The notes: generated by a model not told the origin, from the letters alone. DNA of 64,000 bases from Anaerocolumna sp. AGMB13020 (GCF_033100115.1 NZ_CP136910.1:3682001-3746000); one strand, 5' to 3'; counted from the first letter of the stretch, positions 1-8,745 are shown. Numbers and translations are program-made.

Positions 1-383
1 TAATGTTGAAGGAAAATTGCTTTACACATACTTATGAACCAATTTATGCTGATAAATCCGTAGTTGTATATATGCAGGAGAATAACTATATTAAATATGT
101 CTATGATACAGAGCACAAGGGAGTTGTATTACATGGTAATATAAAAGCAATATACAACTCAGCTCAAATGTGGAAATTACGAAATATGGAAGTTGTTAAG
201 ATGCTATTTAACTCAACTAACTCATTGTTCTGGGAAGGCACAAATTTAGATTTCATAGAAAAATATTTTAATTCATATGGTATTAATGCTGCCGTAGTTG
301 GTATAAAAAATTGGATTAATTGTAATACACGTGAAGATTATCGTAAATGCTTCTGGGAGAACCTTAATGAAATTAACAGATAG
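1..383 (+). CDS. Nucleotidyltransferase, C-terminal part (LicC/PntC-like)
   Basis: Only the end of this gene is in the window; the reading frame is open to the left edge, so the first in-frame ATG (base 3) is probably internal. The visible 126 residues look like the tail of a sugar- or phosphocholine-type nucleotidyltransferase. There is a 'LFWEGTNLDFI' stretch like the region where these enzymes define the acceptor pocket, and the closing 'INCNTREDYRK' resembles the family's usual 'I(D/N)xNTxEDY' ending. Members activate a small alcohol or sugar as a CDP or NDP derivative. It overlaps the next gene by 17 bases, so the two are translationally coupled. The family call rests on the C-terminus alone; substrate unknown. 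Confidence 0.55.
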   Translation, partial: MLKENCFTHTYEPIYADKSVVVYMQENNYIKYVYDTEHKGVVLHGNIKAIYNSAQMWKLRNMEVVKMLFNSTNSLFWEGTNLDFIEKYFNSYGINAAVVGIKNWINCNTREDYRKCFWENLNEINR

Positions 384-1848
384 AAATAATATTATTAAAA
401 ATATTGATTTGATACTTAAAGGTATGAATATTATTAATGAAGAGAAGGCATTTAATTCCGATATTTATATTATGTTAGAACAAATGCAAGGAGTAGCAAT
501 CGAAGTAGGGGAAACATTGGAATGTGAACTTGATAGCAAACATCCAATCATACTTTTACTTGAAGAGTTATGTGAACTGATATATGAATTAAATGAATCT
601 TTGTTGATTAATAATTCAATAGATTATATTTTAAGTAAAGCGTATTTTAAAATAGAAAAGGTTAAGCAATTAATCTATACACTGCCTATTCATATTAAAA
701 TTGCATTTTTTCCATATAAAATTTCTATGTGGGATTCCCTAGAAAGTATATATGAGGCTGCGCTTAGCAAAGAAAATTGTATCTGCAATGTAATACCAAT
801 ACCATATTATGAAAAAGACAATGCGAAAAAACTAGGACAATTAAAATATGAGGGGTTAGAATTTAGTAAAAAAGTACCTATAACCGATTATAAAAAATAC
901 CAAATGGAATCTGAAAAGCCAGATTTAGTTTTTATTCATAACCCCTATGATGCTAATAATAAGGTAGTTGAAGTTGATAGTAATTTTTATTCGAGAAAAC
1001 TGAAGGAATCAGGTGCAAAATTAATTTATGTTCCATATTATATGGCTGGTTATTGTTTGAAATTTGAAAATATGGTTTCCTGTGTAACAACTGGAGGGGT
1101 TAACTCAGATTATATAGTACTTCAGAATGACAACTTAAAAGAAGCATATGCTTTTTTTGGTTATAATAAAGACAAGCTTTTGGTTACAGGAAGCCCAAAA
1201 TTAGACTATATTGTTAATAAAGTAAACACTGAGAAAAAAAGTAATATTGAATGGAACAATAAATTTAAGAATAAAAAAGTTATACTTCTTAATTCGAGCA
1301 TACATACATTCTTAAGTAATAAGTGCTGGCTAGATGAATTAGAAGAACTAATTAAATCAATCTTATTTCATAATGAACTAGGATTAATTTGGCGACCTCA
1401 TCCACTTTTATATACTACTTTATTGGCCATGAGGCCTGAAAGCAAAGATAAATTTAATAGGATATTAAGTTTGTTCGAAAGTTCTGGTAATGGTGTAATA
1501 GATGAATCGGAGGATATTAAATTATCTTTTACCTATTCAAGTGCTATGATAAGTGACTATAGCTCTTTAGTTTTACAATATACATTTACCAACAAACCAG
1601 TTTATCTTCTAAAAGGAAGCATAAAAAATCGTGATTATATTGTATTTTGTGATTATTTTTATAATTATTTTAAGGAAGATGGCATTAATTTAAACCAGTT
1701 TCTTGATATGGTTTGTAATGATACTGATTTGTTAAGGGAAGATAGAGTCACTTTCTCTCATAAGTCAGTTGTAAACACAGATGGTTCTTGTGGAGAAAAG
1801 ACATTAGAAGCTATTTTGATAAGAGAAAAAGCATATCAAATAGGATAA
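367..1848 (+). CDS. CDP-glycerol glycerophosphotransferase-like enzyme
   Basis: About 493 residues. The C-terminal half has the GT-B-like pattern of the TagB/TagF family: 'GSPKLDYI' (family G-x-P-r-x-D), 'WRPHPLL' (phosphate-binding RPHP) and 'ISDYSSLVLQYTFTNKPV' near residue 394, which is the family's SDYSS motif. Such enzymes move a phospho-alcohol from a CDP carrier to a teichoic-acid-like or capsular polymer on the cytoplasmic membrane face. The N-terminal 150 residues are not recognised. I chose the ATG at 367 because GGGAGA lies seven bases upstream; an earlier in-frame ATG at 331 has no such site. It sits between a nucleotidyltransferase and LicD genes, which fits use of a CDP-activated substrate. 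The actual substrate is unknown. Confidence 0.7.
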   Translation: MKLTDRNNIIKNIDLILKGMNIINEEKAFNSDIYIMLEQMQGVAIEVGETLECELDSKHPIILLLEELCELIYELNESLLINNSIDYILSKAYFKIEKVKQLIYTLPIHIKIAFFPYKISMWDSLESIYEAALSKENCICNVIPIPYYEKDNAKKLGQLKYEGLEFSKKVPITDYKKYQMESEKPDLVFIHNPYDANNKVVEVDSNFYSRKLKESGAKLIYVPYYMAGYCLKFENMVSCVTTGGVNSDYIVLQNDNLKEAYAFFGYNKDKLLVTGSPKLDYIVNKVNTEKKSNIEWNNKFKNKKVILLNSSIHTFLSNKCWLDELEELIKSILFHNELGLIWRPHPLLYTTLLAMRPESKDKFNRILSLFESSGNGVIDESEDIKLSFTYSSAMISDYSSLVLQYTFTNKPVYLLKGSIKNRDYIVFCDYFYNYFKEDGINLNQFLDMVCNDTDLLREDRVTFSHKSVVNTDGSCGEKTLEAILIREKAYQIG

Positions 1849-1869
1849 TTAGGTGGAGAGGATAACAAC

Positions 1870-2724
1870 ATGACAATGCTTACACAAGTTAAAATTCCAG
1901 TTGATGATTTGGAAAAAATAAAAAAAATTGAATTAGAAATGTTAATAGAACTAGATAGAATCTGTAGAAAGAAAAATATAAAATATAATCTATGTGCAGG
2001 TACTCTTTTAGGAGCAGTAAGGCATGAAGGTTTTATCCCCTGGGATGATGATATAGATGTTAGAATGTTAAGAAGTGAATATAATAAGTTTTGCAAGGCA
2101 TGTGAGACTGAATTAGATGTTACTAAATTTTTCTTACAAAATCATCATACAGATAAAAAATATCGGTGGGGGTTTGCCAGAATATTAAGAAATGATACAG
2201 AATTCGTAAGAGTAGGACAAGAGAATTTGAAGCAAAAGACGGGTATTTTTATAGATATTTTTCCCTCAGATGGTGTACCGGAACGGAAAATAGAAAAAAG
2301 AATATATTCTATACTTGCTTTAATAAGTAGAAAGATATTATGGTCACCAGTTGGAGCTAGGGTTACAAAATGGTCCATTAAAAAGATTGGGTTTTTTTTA
2401 ATGAGCCTCGTACCAGCTAAAATACCATTTGGTATTTTTAACCTTTTGTCAAAAAGGTATGATGAAAGGTATTCAAAAAGAGTCGGATGTATGGGATTAA
2501 AAGCTGACAAAAGTGTGTTTGATGATGAGGAAATACAGAAGTTTGGGTTAATGAGAGAATGGCATGTACATTTAACGGAATTAACATTTGAAAATCATAA
2601 GTTTTTAGCACCCAAACAATATGATGGGTGGTTGGTGGAGTGTTTTGGTAACAGATATATGGAACTGCCACCTATTGAAAAAAGAGTCAATCATCACACT
2701 GTTTCCAGATATAAACTCCTGTAA
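1870..2724 (+). CDS. LicD-family phosphotransferase (first copy)
   Basis: 284 residues. The LicD signature is clear: 'CAGTLLGAVRHEGFIPWDDDID' runs over about residues 41-63, with the metal-binding aspartates D59, D60, D61 and D63, in the nucleotidyltransferase fold. LicD proteins attach phosphocholine or related phospho-alcohols from a CDP carrier to surface glycans or teichoic acids. A GGAGAGG site eight bases before the ATG supports the start. The next gene is a close paralogue with the same layout, including shared 'ILWSPVGA' and 'YMELPP' segments, so the pair arose by tandem duplication. The attached group cannot be read from sequence; the adjacent phosphonopyruvate decarboxylase makes a phosphonate-derived alcohol or amine possible. 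Confidence 0.8.
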   Translation: MTMLTQVKIPVDDLEKIKKIELEMLIELDRICRKKNIKYNLCAGTLLGAVRHEGFIPWDDDIDVRMLRSEYNKFCKACETELDVTKFFLQNHHTDKKYRWGFARILRNDTEFVRVGQENLKQKTGIFIDIFPSDGVPERKIEKRIYSILALISRKILWSPVGARVTKWSIKKIGFFLMSLVPAKIPFGIFNLLSKRYDERYSKRVGCMGLKADKSVFDDEEIQKFGLMREWHVHLTELTFENHKFLAPKQYDGWLVECFGNRYMELPPIEKRVNHHTVSRYKLL

Positions 2725-2763
2725 CAAAACAGATACTACATGATTAAGTTGGGAGAAATCAAT

Positions 2764-3570
2764 ATGTCAGTTATGGAAATGGATACAGAAAGTTTAAGAA
2801 GAATGCAATTTATTGAATTGGAACTATTAATAGAAATCGATCGAATCTGTAGATTGAATGAAATAAAATATAATATTTGTGGAGGAACACTGATTGGAGC
2901 AGTGAGACATAAGGGTTTTATTCCCTGGGATGATGATATTGATATTAGAATGTTACGTTCTGAATATATTAAGTTTACGAAAGCATGTGAAAAAAATCTT
3001 GATAGTAACTTGTTTTTTTTACAGAATTTCAGCAGTGATCTAAAATATAGATGGGGATACGCAAAAATATTAAAAAAAGACACTATATATATAAGAACTG
3101 GTCAGGAACATTTAGGTATTAAAAATGGAGTTTATATAGATATTTTTGTATCAGATGGTATTCCCCAAAATAATATTCTGAGAAAAATTCATAATTGTAT
3201 TTGTTATGCTGTACGCAAAATTCTATGGTCTCCGGTCGGAGCAAAACTTAGTGGAAATAAAAAACTAAGAATATGGTACAAATTATTGAGCCTCATACCA
3301 AGAAGTGTACCTATATGCGTCATAAATTTATTGGCTAGATTATTTAATGAAAAAAATTGTGAAGAATTTAGGGCACTTACATTCCCTCAAAAAAGAGGAC
3401 TTAAAAAAAATTGGTTTACTGAATTGACAGAATTAGAATTTGAAGGGCATAATTTCTATGCACCATCTGATTACAACGGATGGTTAACTCAAGAATATGG
3501 GGATTATATGGAATTGCCACCTCCTGAAAAAAGAATTAGTCATAGTACGGCGTCCTATTACAAATTTTAG
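2764..3570 (+). CDS. LicD-family phosphotransferase (second copy)
   Basis: 268 residues from the ATG at 2764, which has GGGAGA seven bases upstream; an ATG at 2740 is in frame but has no good site. It repeats the first copy: 'GGTLIGAVRHKGFIPWDDDID' with metal-ligand aspartates at residues 56-58 and 60, then 'GYAKILKKDT', 'ILWSPVGA' and a 'YMELPPPEKR' end. Both copies keep the catalytic acidic cluster, so neither looks dead. Two LicD enzymes side by side usually mean two acceptor positions on one repeat unit or two different donors. The gene lies 39 bases after the first copy in the same operon. Confidence 0.8.
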   Translation: MSVMEMDTESLRRMQFIELELLIEIDRICRLNEIKYNICGGTLIGAVRHKGFIPWDDDIDIRMLRSEYIKFTKACEKNLDSNLFFLQNFSSDLKYRWGYAKILKKDTIYIRTGQEHLGIKNGVYIDIFVSDGIPQNNILRKIHNCICYAVRKILWSPVGAKLSGNKKLRIWYKLLSLIPRSVPICVINLLARLFNEKNCEEFRALTFPQKRGLKKNWFTELTELEFEGHNFYAPSDYNGWLTQEYGDYMELPPPEKRISHSTASYYKF

Positions 3571-3622
3571 TTTATATGCTTTGTTAAGCAAGAAGTTGAG
3601 TTACAGAAGAAAGGGGTTAATA

Positions 3623-4804
3623 ATGAAATCATTGAAGAACAGATTAAATTATATGACTAAAAGCATTAATAATAATAAAATAGTAATAATGATATTGGGG
3701 TTAGGTAGCGTAGGTACTTATCTTTTGGATTATTTATTAAGTACGGAAAATGAGAGATTTGAAATAGTTGTTTTGGGAAGAAATAAAGAAAAAATTGAGT
3801 CTGATATTAATATAGTAAGAATAAGTTCACTAATAAGAAATAAAAATAGATCAACTGTTATAGTAGAAGGTAATATAGACTTTGAATGTATTGAGAAATT
3901 AGAAATGTGCATAAGAAAATACAATCCTAATTTTATTATTAATTCAAGCCGTGTTTATGCAGGACTAAAATATGGAAGTATATCATGGAATAAACTTAGA
4001 GCCTATGGAATATGGACGCCGCTAGCTATAAAATATATAAAGAATATAATGGAGGCATGTGAGAAAGCTGATACAAATGCCATTGTAATAAATACTTCGT
4101 ATTCAGATGCTGTTATTCCTTGGTTAAAATCTGCAGAAAAACCATATCCCGATTTTGGGAGTGGAAATTTGAACCACCTTATACCAAGGATAAAGTATGC
4201 TGTTGCTGACATGCTGAATATTGATGATTATTGGGAGATAAAGGTCGTGTTAGCAACTGGTCATTTCCATGATGTCGTTATAAGCAAAGAAGGACATAAT
4301 GAAAAGGTAGAACAATTACTAAAAATTTATTATGATGGTAATGAGTTAAATATTGATCAAAATGAAATTCTGAAGAGATGTAAGATAGTGATGCCAACAG
4401 ATTCGAAAAGAAATATGATGAATGCTTCCAGTAATTATGATATTATTATGTCTATAATTAATGCTGTTCGTTATAAAAAAATTATCAACTTTTTCTCACC
4501 CGGAGTATTTGGAGAAATAGGCGGGTATCCAGTTACTGTTGATGGACAAGAAGAATGTAATATTTATATTAATACATTAACCTTTACTATAGATGATATG
4601 AGAGTGGCAAACAAAAAATCTATGGAACTAGATGGTATTGAGGATATTAATAATGGAAACTTGGTTTACACAGATATATTGTTAGATAAAGTAAAAAATA
4701 ATTTTGGAGTGGAGTTACCGAAAGTTGTGAATTATAAAGAAATAGATACTGTAGCACAACTAATTATTGATAAAATTATTATTCCAAATATGAGGATGAG
4801 GTAA
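3623..4804 (+). CDS. Rossmann-fold NAD(P)-dependent oxidoreductase, function unknown
   Basis: 393 residues from the ATG at 3623 (AAGGGG just upstream). Near the N-terminus 'MILGLGSVGTYLLDYLL' is a dinucleotide-binding G-x-G-x-x-G loop after a beta strand, followed by 'IVVLGRN' as the second strand. The layout recalls saccharopine-dehydrogenase-like or extended short-chain enzymes rather than a classical epimerase: I do not see a YxxxK catalytic pair in the expected place. It lies four bases before the phosphonopyruvate decarboxylase gene, so it may act on that enzyme's product, phosphonoacetaldehyde, or on the alcohol made from it. That is inference from position only. Confidence 0.5.
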   Translation: MKSLKNRLNYMTKSINNNKIVIMILGLGSVGTYLLDYLLSTENERFEIVVLGRNKEKIESDINIVRISSLIRNKNRSTVIVEGNIDFECIEKLEMCIRKYNPNFIINSSRVYAGLKYGSISWNKLRAYGIWTPLAIKYIKNIMEACEKADTNAIVINTSYSDAVIPWLKSAEKPYPDFGSGNLNHLIPRIKYAVADMLNIDDYWEIKVVLATGHFHDVVISKEGHNEKVEQLLKIYYDGNELNIDQNEILKRCKIVMPTDSKRNMMNASSNYDIIMSIINAVRYKKIINFFSPGVFGEIGGYPVTVDGQEECNIYINTLTFTIDDMRVANKKSMELDGIEDINNGNLVYTDILLDKVKNNFGVELPKVVNYKEIDTVAQLIIDKIIIPNMRMR

Positions 4805-4808
4805 CTTT

Positions 4809-5936
4809 ATGAAGGTAAATAGTTTTGCAAAAGCTATAAAACATCTGGATATTAATATTATTACTGGAGTTCCAGATTCAACATTGAAAGTATTCTGCGA
4901 TTATGTGAATGGTATTACAGAAGAGAAGTTCGAACATTATATAACAGCAAACGAAGCAGGGGCGGTCGGATTAGCAATAGGAACTTATTTAGCAACAAGG
5001 AGACCGGCCTGTATTTATATGCAAAATAGTGGATTGGGTAATATTGTTAACCCTATTACTTCTTTAGCGAATGAAAAAGTTTATGATATACCTATGCTGC
5101 TTGTAATCGGGTGGAGAGGAGAACCTGGAAAAAAAGATGAGCCCCAACATAAGTTTATGGGGGAAATTACTTTAAACTTATTAGAGGACCTCAATATACA
5201 ATATAGTATATTAAGTAATTTAACTACAGAAGAAGAATTAAATATAATTTTCCAAAAAGCAATACGGGAAATAAACAATAATAAACAGTATGCAATGATA
5301 GTTACTCAAGGAACGTTTATAGAAAATACTAATAATAAATACATTGATAGTAAAGAAGAGCTATCAAGGGAAGAGGTAATAAAAACTATCTTACAATATG
5401 CAGAATCAGATAGTCTTATAGTATCCACAACGGGTAAGATATCAAGAGAAGTTTATGAACAGAGCAATAATATATATGGAAATCATGACAGGATATTTCT
5501 AACGGTTGGAGGTATGGGGAATGCATCCATGATTGCATCCGGAATTGCAGTATCAGTACCTAATAAAAAAGTTTATTGTATTGATGGTGACGGTGCTACA
5601 CTGATGCACATGGGAAATCTTGCTTTTATAGGAAAAACGATGCCTCGAAACTTGATTCATATATGTTTGAATAATGATGCGCATGAATCAGTCGGTGGTA
5701 TGCCGACAGCAGCTGTTGGGCTTCCCTACTCAATAATAGCAGATAACTGTGGTTATACATACTCAAACTGCATTAATAGTATGTCAGAATTAAAACAAAG
5801 TTTACAGGTTGTGAAATTAAAAGAGGGAACGATTTTCTTAGAAGTCAAGGTAAAGAATGAGTCACGTGGAAATCTAAGTAGACCGAATGAATTAGCAAAA
5901 GAAAATAAAATTAAATTTATGGAGAATTTTAAATAA
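4809..5936 (+). CDS. Phosphonopyruvate decarboxylase
   Basis: 375 residues, a normal length. The enzyme uses thiamine diphosphate and Mg to convert 3-phosphonopyruvate to phosphonoacetaldehyde, the step that pulls the unfavourable PEP mutase reaction forward. Visible evidence: 'ITGVPDSTLK' at residues 18-27, the conserved glutamate in 'TANEAGAVGLA' (E49), 'GWRGEPGKKDEPQHKFMG' typical of this subfamily, and the ThDP-binding motif from GDG (260-262) to 'NNDAHES'. No PEP mutase or 2-aminoethylphosphonate transaminase is in the window; a mutase would have to lie upstream. Last gene of the AT-rich surface-glycan operon. Confidence 0.85.
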   Translation: MKVNSFAKAIKHLDINIITGVPDSTLKVFCDYVNGITEEKFEHYITANEAGAVGLAIGTYLATRRPACIYMQNSGLGNIVNPITSLANEKVYDIPMLLVIGWRGEPGKKDEPQHKFMGEITLNLLEDLNIQYSILSNLTTEEELNIIFQKAIREINNNKQYAMIVTQGTFIENTNNKYIDSKEELSREEVIKTILQYAESDSLIVSTTGKISREVYEQSNNIYGNHDRIFLTVGGMGNASMIASGIAVSVPNKKVYCIDGDGATLMHMGNLAFIGKTMPRNLIHICLNNDAHESVGGMPTAAVGLPYSIIADNCGYTYSNCINSMSELKQSLQVVKLKEGTIFLEVKVKNESRGNLSRPNELAKENKIKFMENFK

Positions 5937-6604
5937 AATAAATATTTAATAGTATAACATTAAAAACATGAAAAAGGAGTTCTTAGACCATCCCCGTCCT
6001 AAAAACTCCAATTTCGAATTCACTATAGATATATCTAGAGCAGTAGAAACCGTGTTCCCCTAATGAAAGGAGCAAGAACAAAATAATTATAGGAACATCA
6101 GTTATATAGAAGTGATAGCAAGCATTTGTTCTTGCTATATGTGTATTATAGCACGACTAATATGATTGTACAATATTGGTAATATGACGATTAATTCCAG
6201 AATAGTTGTGCAGATTGACAACCATAAATTTACAAAGTCTTTGTCTAATAGGCACAAAGTACTAGGCGAATCATACAATGTAATTGTATATTTATGGACA
6301 AAATAACCAAACATCGGGGAAAAAACTCCAAAAAGCCAGTATTTACAAGGTTTTTACATTGATTGTCTAAAAATAAGTATTTATAAATATAAATGTCGAT
6401 TATAATTTATGCAAAGATATAAAAAATGTATTAAAACATTGAAATTGTAAGATTTGCCATAAAATATAGCGTAATACAGGATAAAATGACGAAGCAATAA
6501 ACAAAATTCTTTTGTATATATTTAACAAATACTATTTGTATCAATATAGCAAGCCTTTGTCTGCATGTCTGCAATGGATACATCCATTTGAAAGGAGACT
6601 ACAT
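5937..6604. other. Gene-free AT-rich spacer with two inverted repeats
   Basis: No convincing gene. After the decarboxylase stop, a hairpin at about 5977-6010 pairs GGAGTTCTTAG with CTAAAAACTCC (one mismatch), but no T-tract follows, so it is a weak terminator candidate for the operon. A second, perfect 12-base inverted repeat (AGCAAGAACAAA at 6071-6082 against 6125-6136) encloses a 42-base loop. The rest, up to the GAAAGGAG site of the next gene, is plain AT-rich sequence. Confidence 0.5.
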
Positions 6605-7627
6605 ATGATAACCGTAAGTGCATGTATGATTGTAAAAAATGAAGAAAGAGTCCTGGACAGGTGCCTGAAGAGCCTTGATGGTTTAGTGGATGAAATTATT
6701 CTTGTAGATACCGGTTCAACTGATAATACAAAACGAATCGCAGAAAAATATAATTGCAGGATCTATGACTTTGAATGGATAGATGACTTTGCTGCTGCCA
6801 GGAACTTCTCCTTCTCAAAAGCAGCTATGGATTATATCTATGTTGCAGATGCTGATGAATATATTGATGAGATGAACCGAGAAAGATTTTACAAACTAAA
6901 ACAATGTTTATTACCTGAAATCGATATTGTACAGATGTTTTATACAAATCAGCTGGAATTCAATACGACGTATAATTTTGACAAAGAGTATAGACCAAAG
7001 CTGTATAAGCGGCTGCGCCAGTTTTCCTGGGTTGATCCTATTCACGAAACAGTACAAATAAATCCCATTATTTACGACAGTGAGATTGAAATTATCCATA
7101 TGCCTGAGAGTAATCATGCCTCCAGAGATTTTAATTTCTTTAACAAACTGATCAATAAAGGGATAACCCTGTCAGATAAGTTACTTGGCATGTATGCCAG
7201 AGAACTTTTTGTAGCAGGAGATAATGAAGATTTTCTAAAAGCAGAACCATATTTTATAAAGGTTCTAGCGGGTGATTCCGCTCCTGAATTGTTAAAGGTA
7301 ATACAATGTGTATTGGTACACTGTGGACGTATAAAAAATGATCCTGGGCTTATACTAAAGCATGCTTTGAAAAACCTTGCATCAGGTAATGCAAGTGCAG
7401 AGGTGTGTTACGATCTGGGTGAGTATTATTTTAACAATGAGGATTATCAGGAAGCAGCTATATGGTTTATGAATGCCGCATATGAAACAGAAGTTGAGTT
7501 GTATATTCGTTATAGTAAGGATTATCCTGTTGCTAGATTAGCAGACTGCTATGAAAAAGGTGGAAATATTGAACAAGCCATTTTATATAGGCAGCAGGCA
7601 GCGGAGTTACGAAAAGAGTTTACTTAA
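6605..7627 (+). CDS. Family 2 glycosyltransferase with C-terminal TPR-like repeats
   Basis: 340 residues from the ATG at 6605, which has GAAAGGAG seven bases before it; an upstream extension to 6512 lacks a site. The N-terminus is a GT-A domain of the GT2 type: 'VSACMIVKNEERVLDRCLKSL', 'ILVDTGSTDNT' and the metal-binding 'ADADEYID' (residues 81-88). Helical repeats follow from about residue 200, with 'AEVCYDLGEYYFNNEDYQEAAIWF' and 'ARLADCYEKGGNIEQAILYRQQA' matching TPR spacing. Firmicute proteins of this type glycosylate proteins or peptides, or act in surface glycan synthesis. No membrane segment is seen. It is transcribed alone; acceptor unknown. Confidence 0.8.
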   Translation: MITVSACMIVKNEERVLDRCLKSLDGLVDEIILVDTGSTDNTKRIAEKYNCRIYDFEWIDDFAAARNFSFSKAAMDYIYVADADEYIDEMNRERFYKLKQCLLPEIDIVQMFYTNQLEFNTTYNFDKEYRPKLYKRLRQFSWVDPIHETVQINPIIYDSEIEIIHMPESNHASRDFNFFNKLINKGITLSDKLLGMYARELFVAGDNEDFLKAEPYFIKVLAGDSAPELLKVIQCVLVHCGRIKNDPGLILKHALKNLASGNASAEVCYDLGEYYFNNEDYQEAAIWFMNAAYETEVELYIRYSKDYPVARLADCYEKGGNIEQAILYRQQAAELRKEFT

Positions 7628-7821
7628 CAATTAATTATTATGCATTGATTCTATATGACAAAATTATCTTAGAATATTTCTGTTTCTATTGATTGGTATG
7701 GAATAATTTGTTATACTTACGTTAGATTATTAAAGAAAGATTTAATAAGATATACTGATTATTACTGTTTATTATGTTCTTACTTTCAAATAAAATAAAG
7801 AAGATGAACAAAGAAGACAAA
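7628..7821. other. Spacer before the tandem repeat; no gene seen
   Basis: AT-rich, with no reading frame of note and no clear terminator. It runs directly into the 40-base repeat. After the repeat (7982-8152) there is more AT-rich, gene-free sequence ending in the AGGAGG of the signal-peptidase-like gene. Confidence 0.5.
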
Positions 7822-7981
7822 ATTAAGAAGATGAAATAAAGAAGACAAATTAAGTAGACAAATTAAGAAGATGAAATAAAGAAGACAAATTAAGTAGACA
7901 AATTAAGAAGATGAAATAAAGAAGACTAATTAAGAAGACAAATTGAGAAGATGAATTAAAGAAGATGAGTCTAAGATGAAT
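7822..7981 (+). repeat. 40-bp purine-rich tandem repeat, four copies
   Basis: Four head-to-tail units of exactly 40 bases start at 7822, 7862, 7902 and 7942. The first two are identical; the third has two changes and the fourth has decayed. Each unit is itself three 13-14-base sub-units built on ATTAAGAAGA / AATAAAGAAGA / ATTAAGTAGA, so the + strand is almost pure A and G with few T or C. No reading frame spans it. The pattern suggests expansion by replication slippage. Confidence 0.9.
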
Positions 7982-8152
7982 CTAAAAGAAAAATATCAGT
8001 AAATAATAACCGTTAATAAAAATTCAGTTAATTTAATTTCAATAAAAAGCAATATCTAAAAAAATAATATACTAACACCAACAATAACAATAAGAGATAT
8101 CCCTTAATGAAACAAACAGTTACAACATAACGACCAACAGGAGGTGGAGCAG

Positions 8153-8596
8153 TTGATTTATATAACCATTGCAGCAGTTATTTTTTTACTGGAGATTAAA
8201 ATAAAAAAATACATCGAAGATAACAAGGAAATGCACAAAAAGGAAGAAATATTTAATGGAAACATCATCCTGGAGCGCTATCACAACAAAGGAGCCATGC
8301 TCAATTTCCTGGAAAAGGATGCAAAACTTGTTAAGAATATATCCTTAACGCTGCTTGGAATAATACTTCTGGTTTTCCTGTTCCTGCTTCCCAGAAAAGG
8401 TGATAGATTACTTAAGTTTGCGCTTTCCCTCATACTAGGCGGTGCCTTGAGTAATGTTTATGACCGAATAACCAGAGGATATGTGGTAGATTATTTTAGC
8501 TTTAAGTTTTTAAAGAAAATAGTATTTAACATTTCTGATATTGTAATATTTGTTGGTTCATTTTTTGTAGCTCTACATTCTCTTTTTAAAAAGTAA
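8153..8596 (+). CDS. Signal peptidase II-like membrane protein (LspA family, divergent)
   Basis: About 147 residues with four hydrophobic segments. LspA cleaves the signal peptide of lipoproteins in the cytoplasmic membrane. Family motifs are present in altered form: 'HNKGAML' for the usual N-x-G-x-A-F, 'GGALSNVYDRITRGYVVDY' for GGxxGNxxDR-x-x-x-VvDf, and 'FNISD' for FNxAD. The two catalytic aspartates would be D104 and D129. The AGGAGG at 8139-8144 is eight bases before a TTG at 8153, so I prefer TTG; the GTG at 8144 overlaps the ribosome site. The divergence and the isolated position suggest a second copy beside a canonical lspA elsewhere, possibly for a dedicated substrate. Confidence 0.65.
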   Translation: MIYITIAAVIFLLEIKIKKYIEDNKEMHKKEEIFNGNIILERYHNKGAMLNFLEKDAKLVKNISLTLLGIILLVFLFLLPRKGDRLLKFALSLILGGALSNVYDRITRGYVVDYFSFKFLKKIVFNISDIVIFVGSFFVALHSLFKK

Positions 8597-8703
8597 AATA
8601 GAATGTTATCAACCAAAGAATATTCAAAGAATAACGAATAGCTTTTAGTTTTGCAGCTAGATCTGAATAACTATTATCCAACAACAGCCAACAACCAATA
8701 AGA

Positions 8704-8745
8704 AAGCCGCTATAAGGATGTACCTTAAAGCGGCTTCGTTTTCTC
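8704..8745 (+). terminator. Rho-independent terminator between convergent genes
   Basis: AAGCCGCT pairs with AGCGGCTT across a 17-base loop, followed by CGTTTTCT. TTTCTT follows on the opposite strand, so it may also end pyrG transcripts. Confidence 0.75.

Noticed and set aside
6512..6604. N-terminal extension of the family 2 glycosyltransferase
   Set aside because: No ribosome site, residues do not fit the GT2 start, and GAAAGGAG lies before the ATG at 6605.
7822..7981. CRISPR array
   Set aside because: Units abut with no spacers and decay steadily; it is a tandem repeat.
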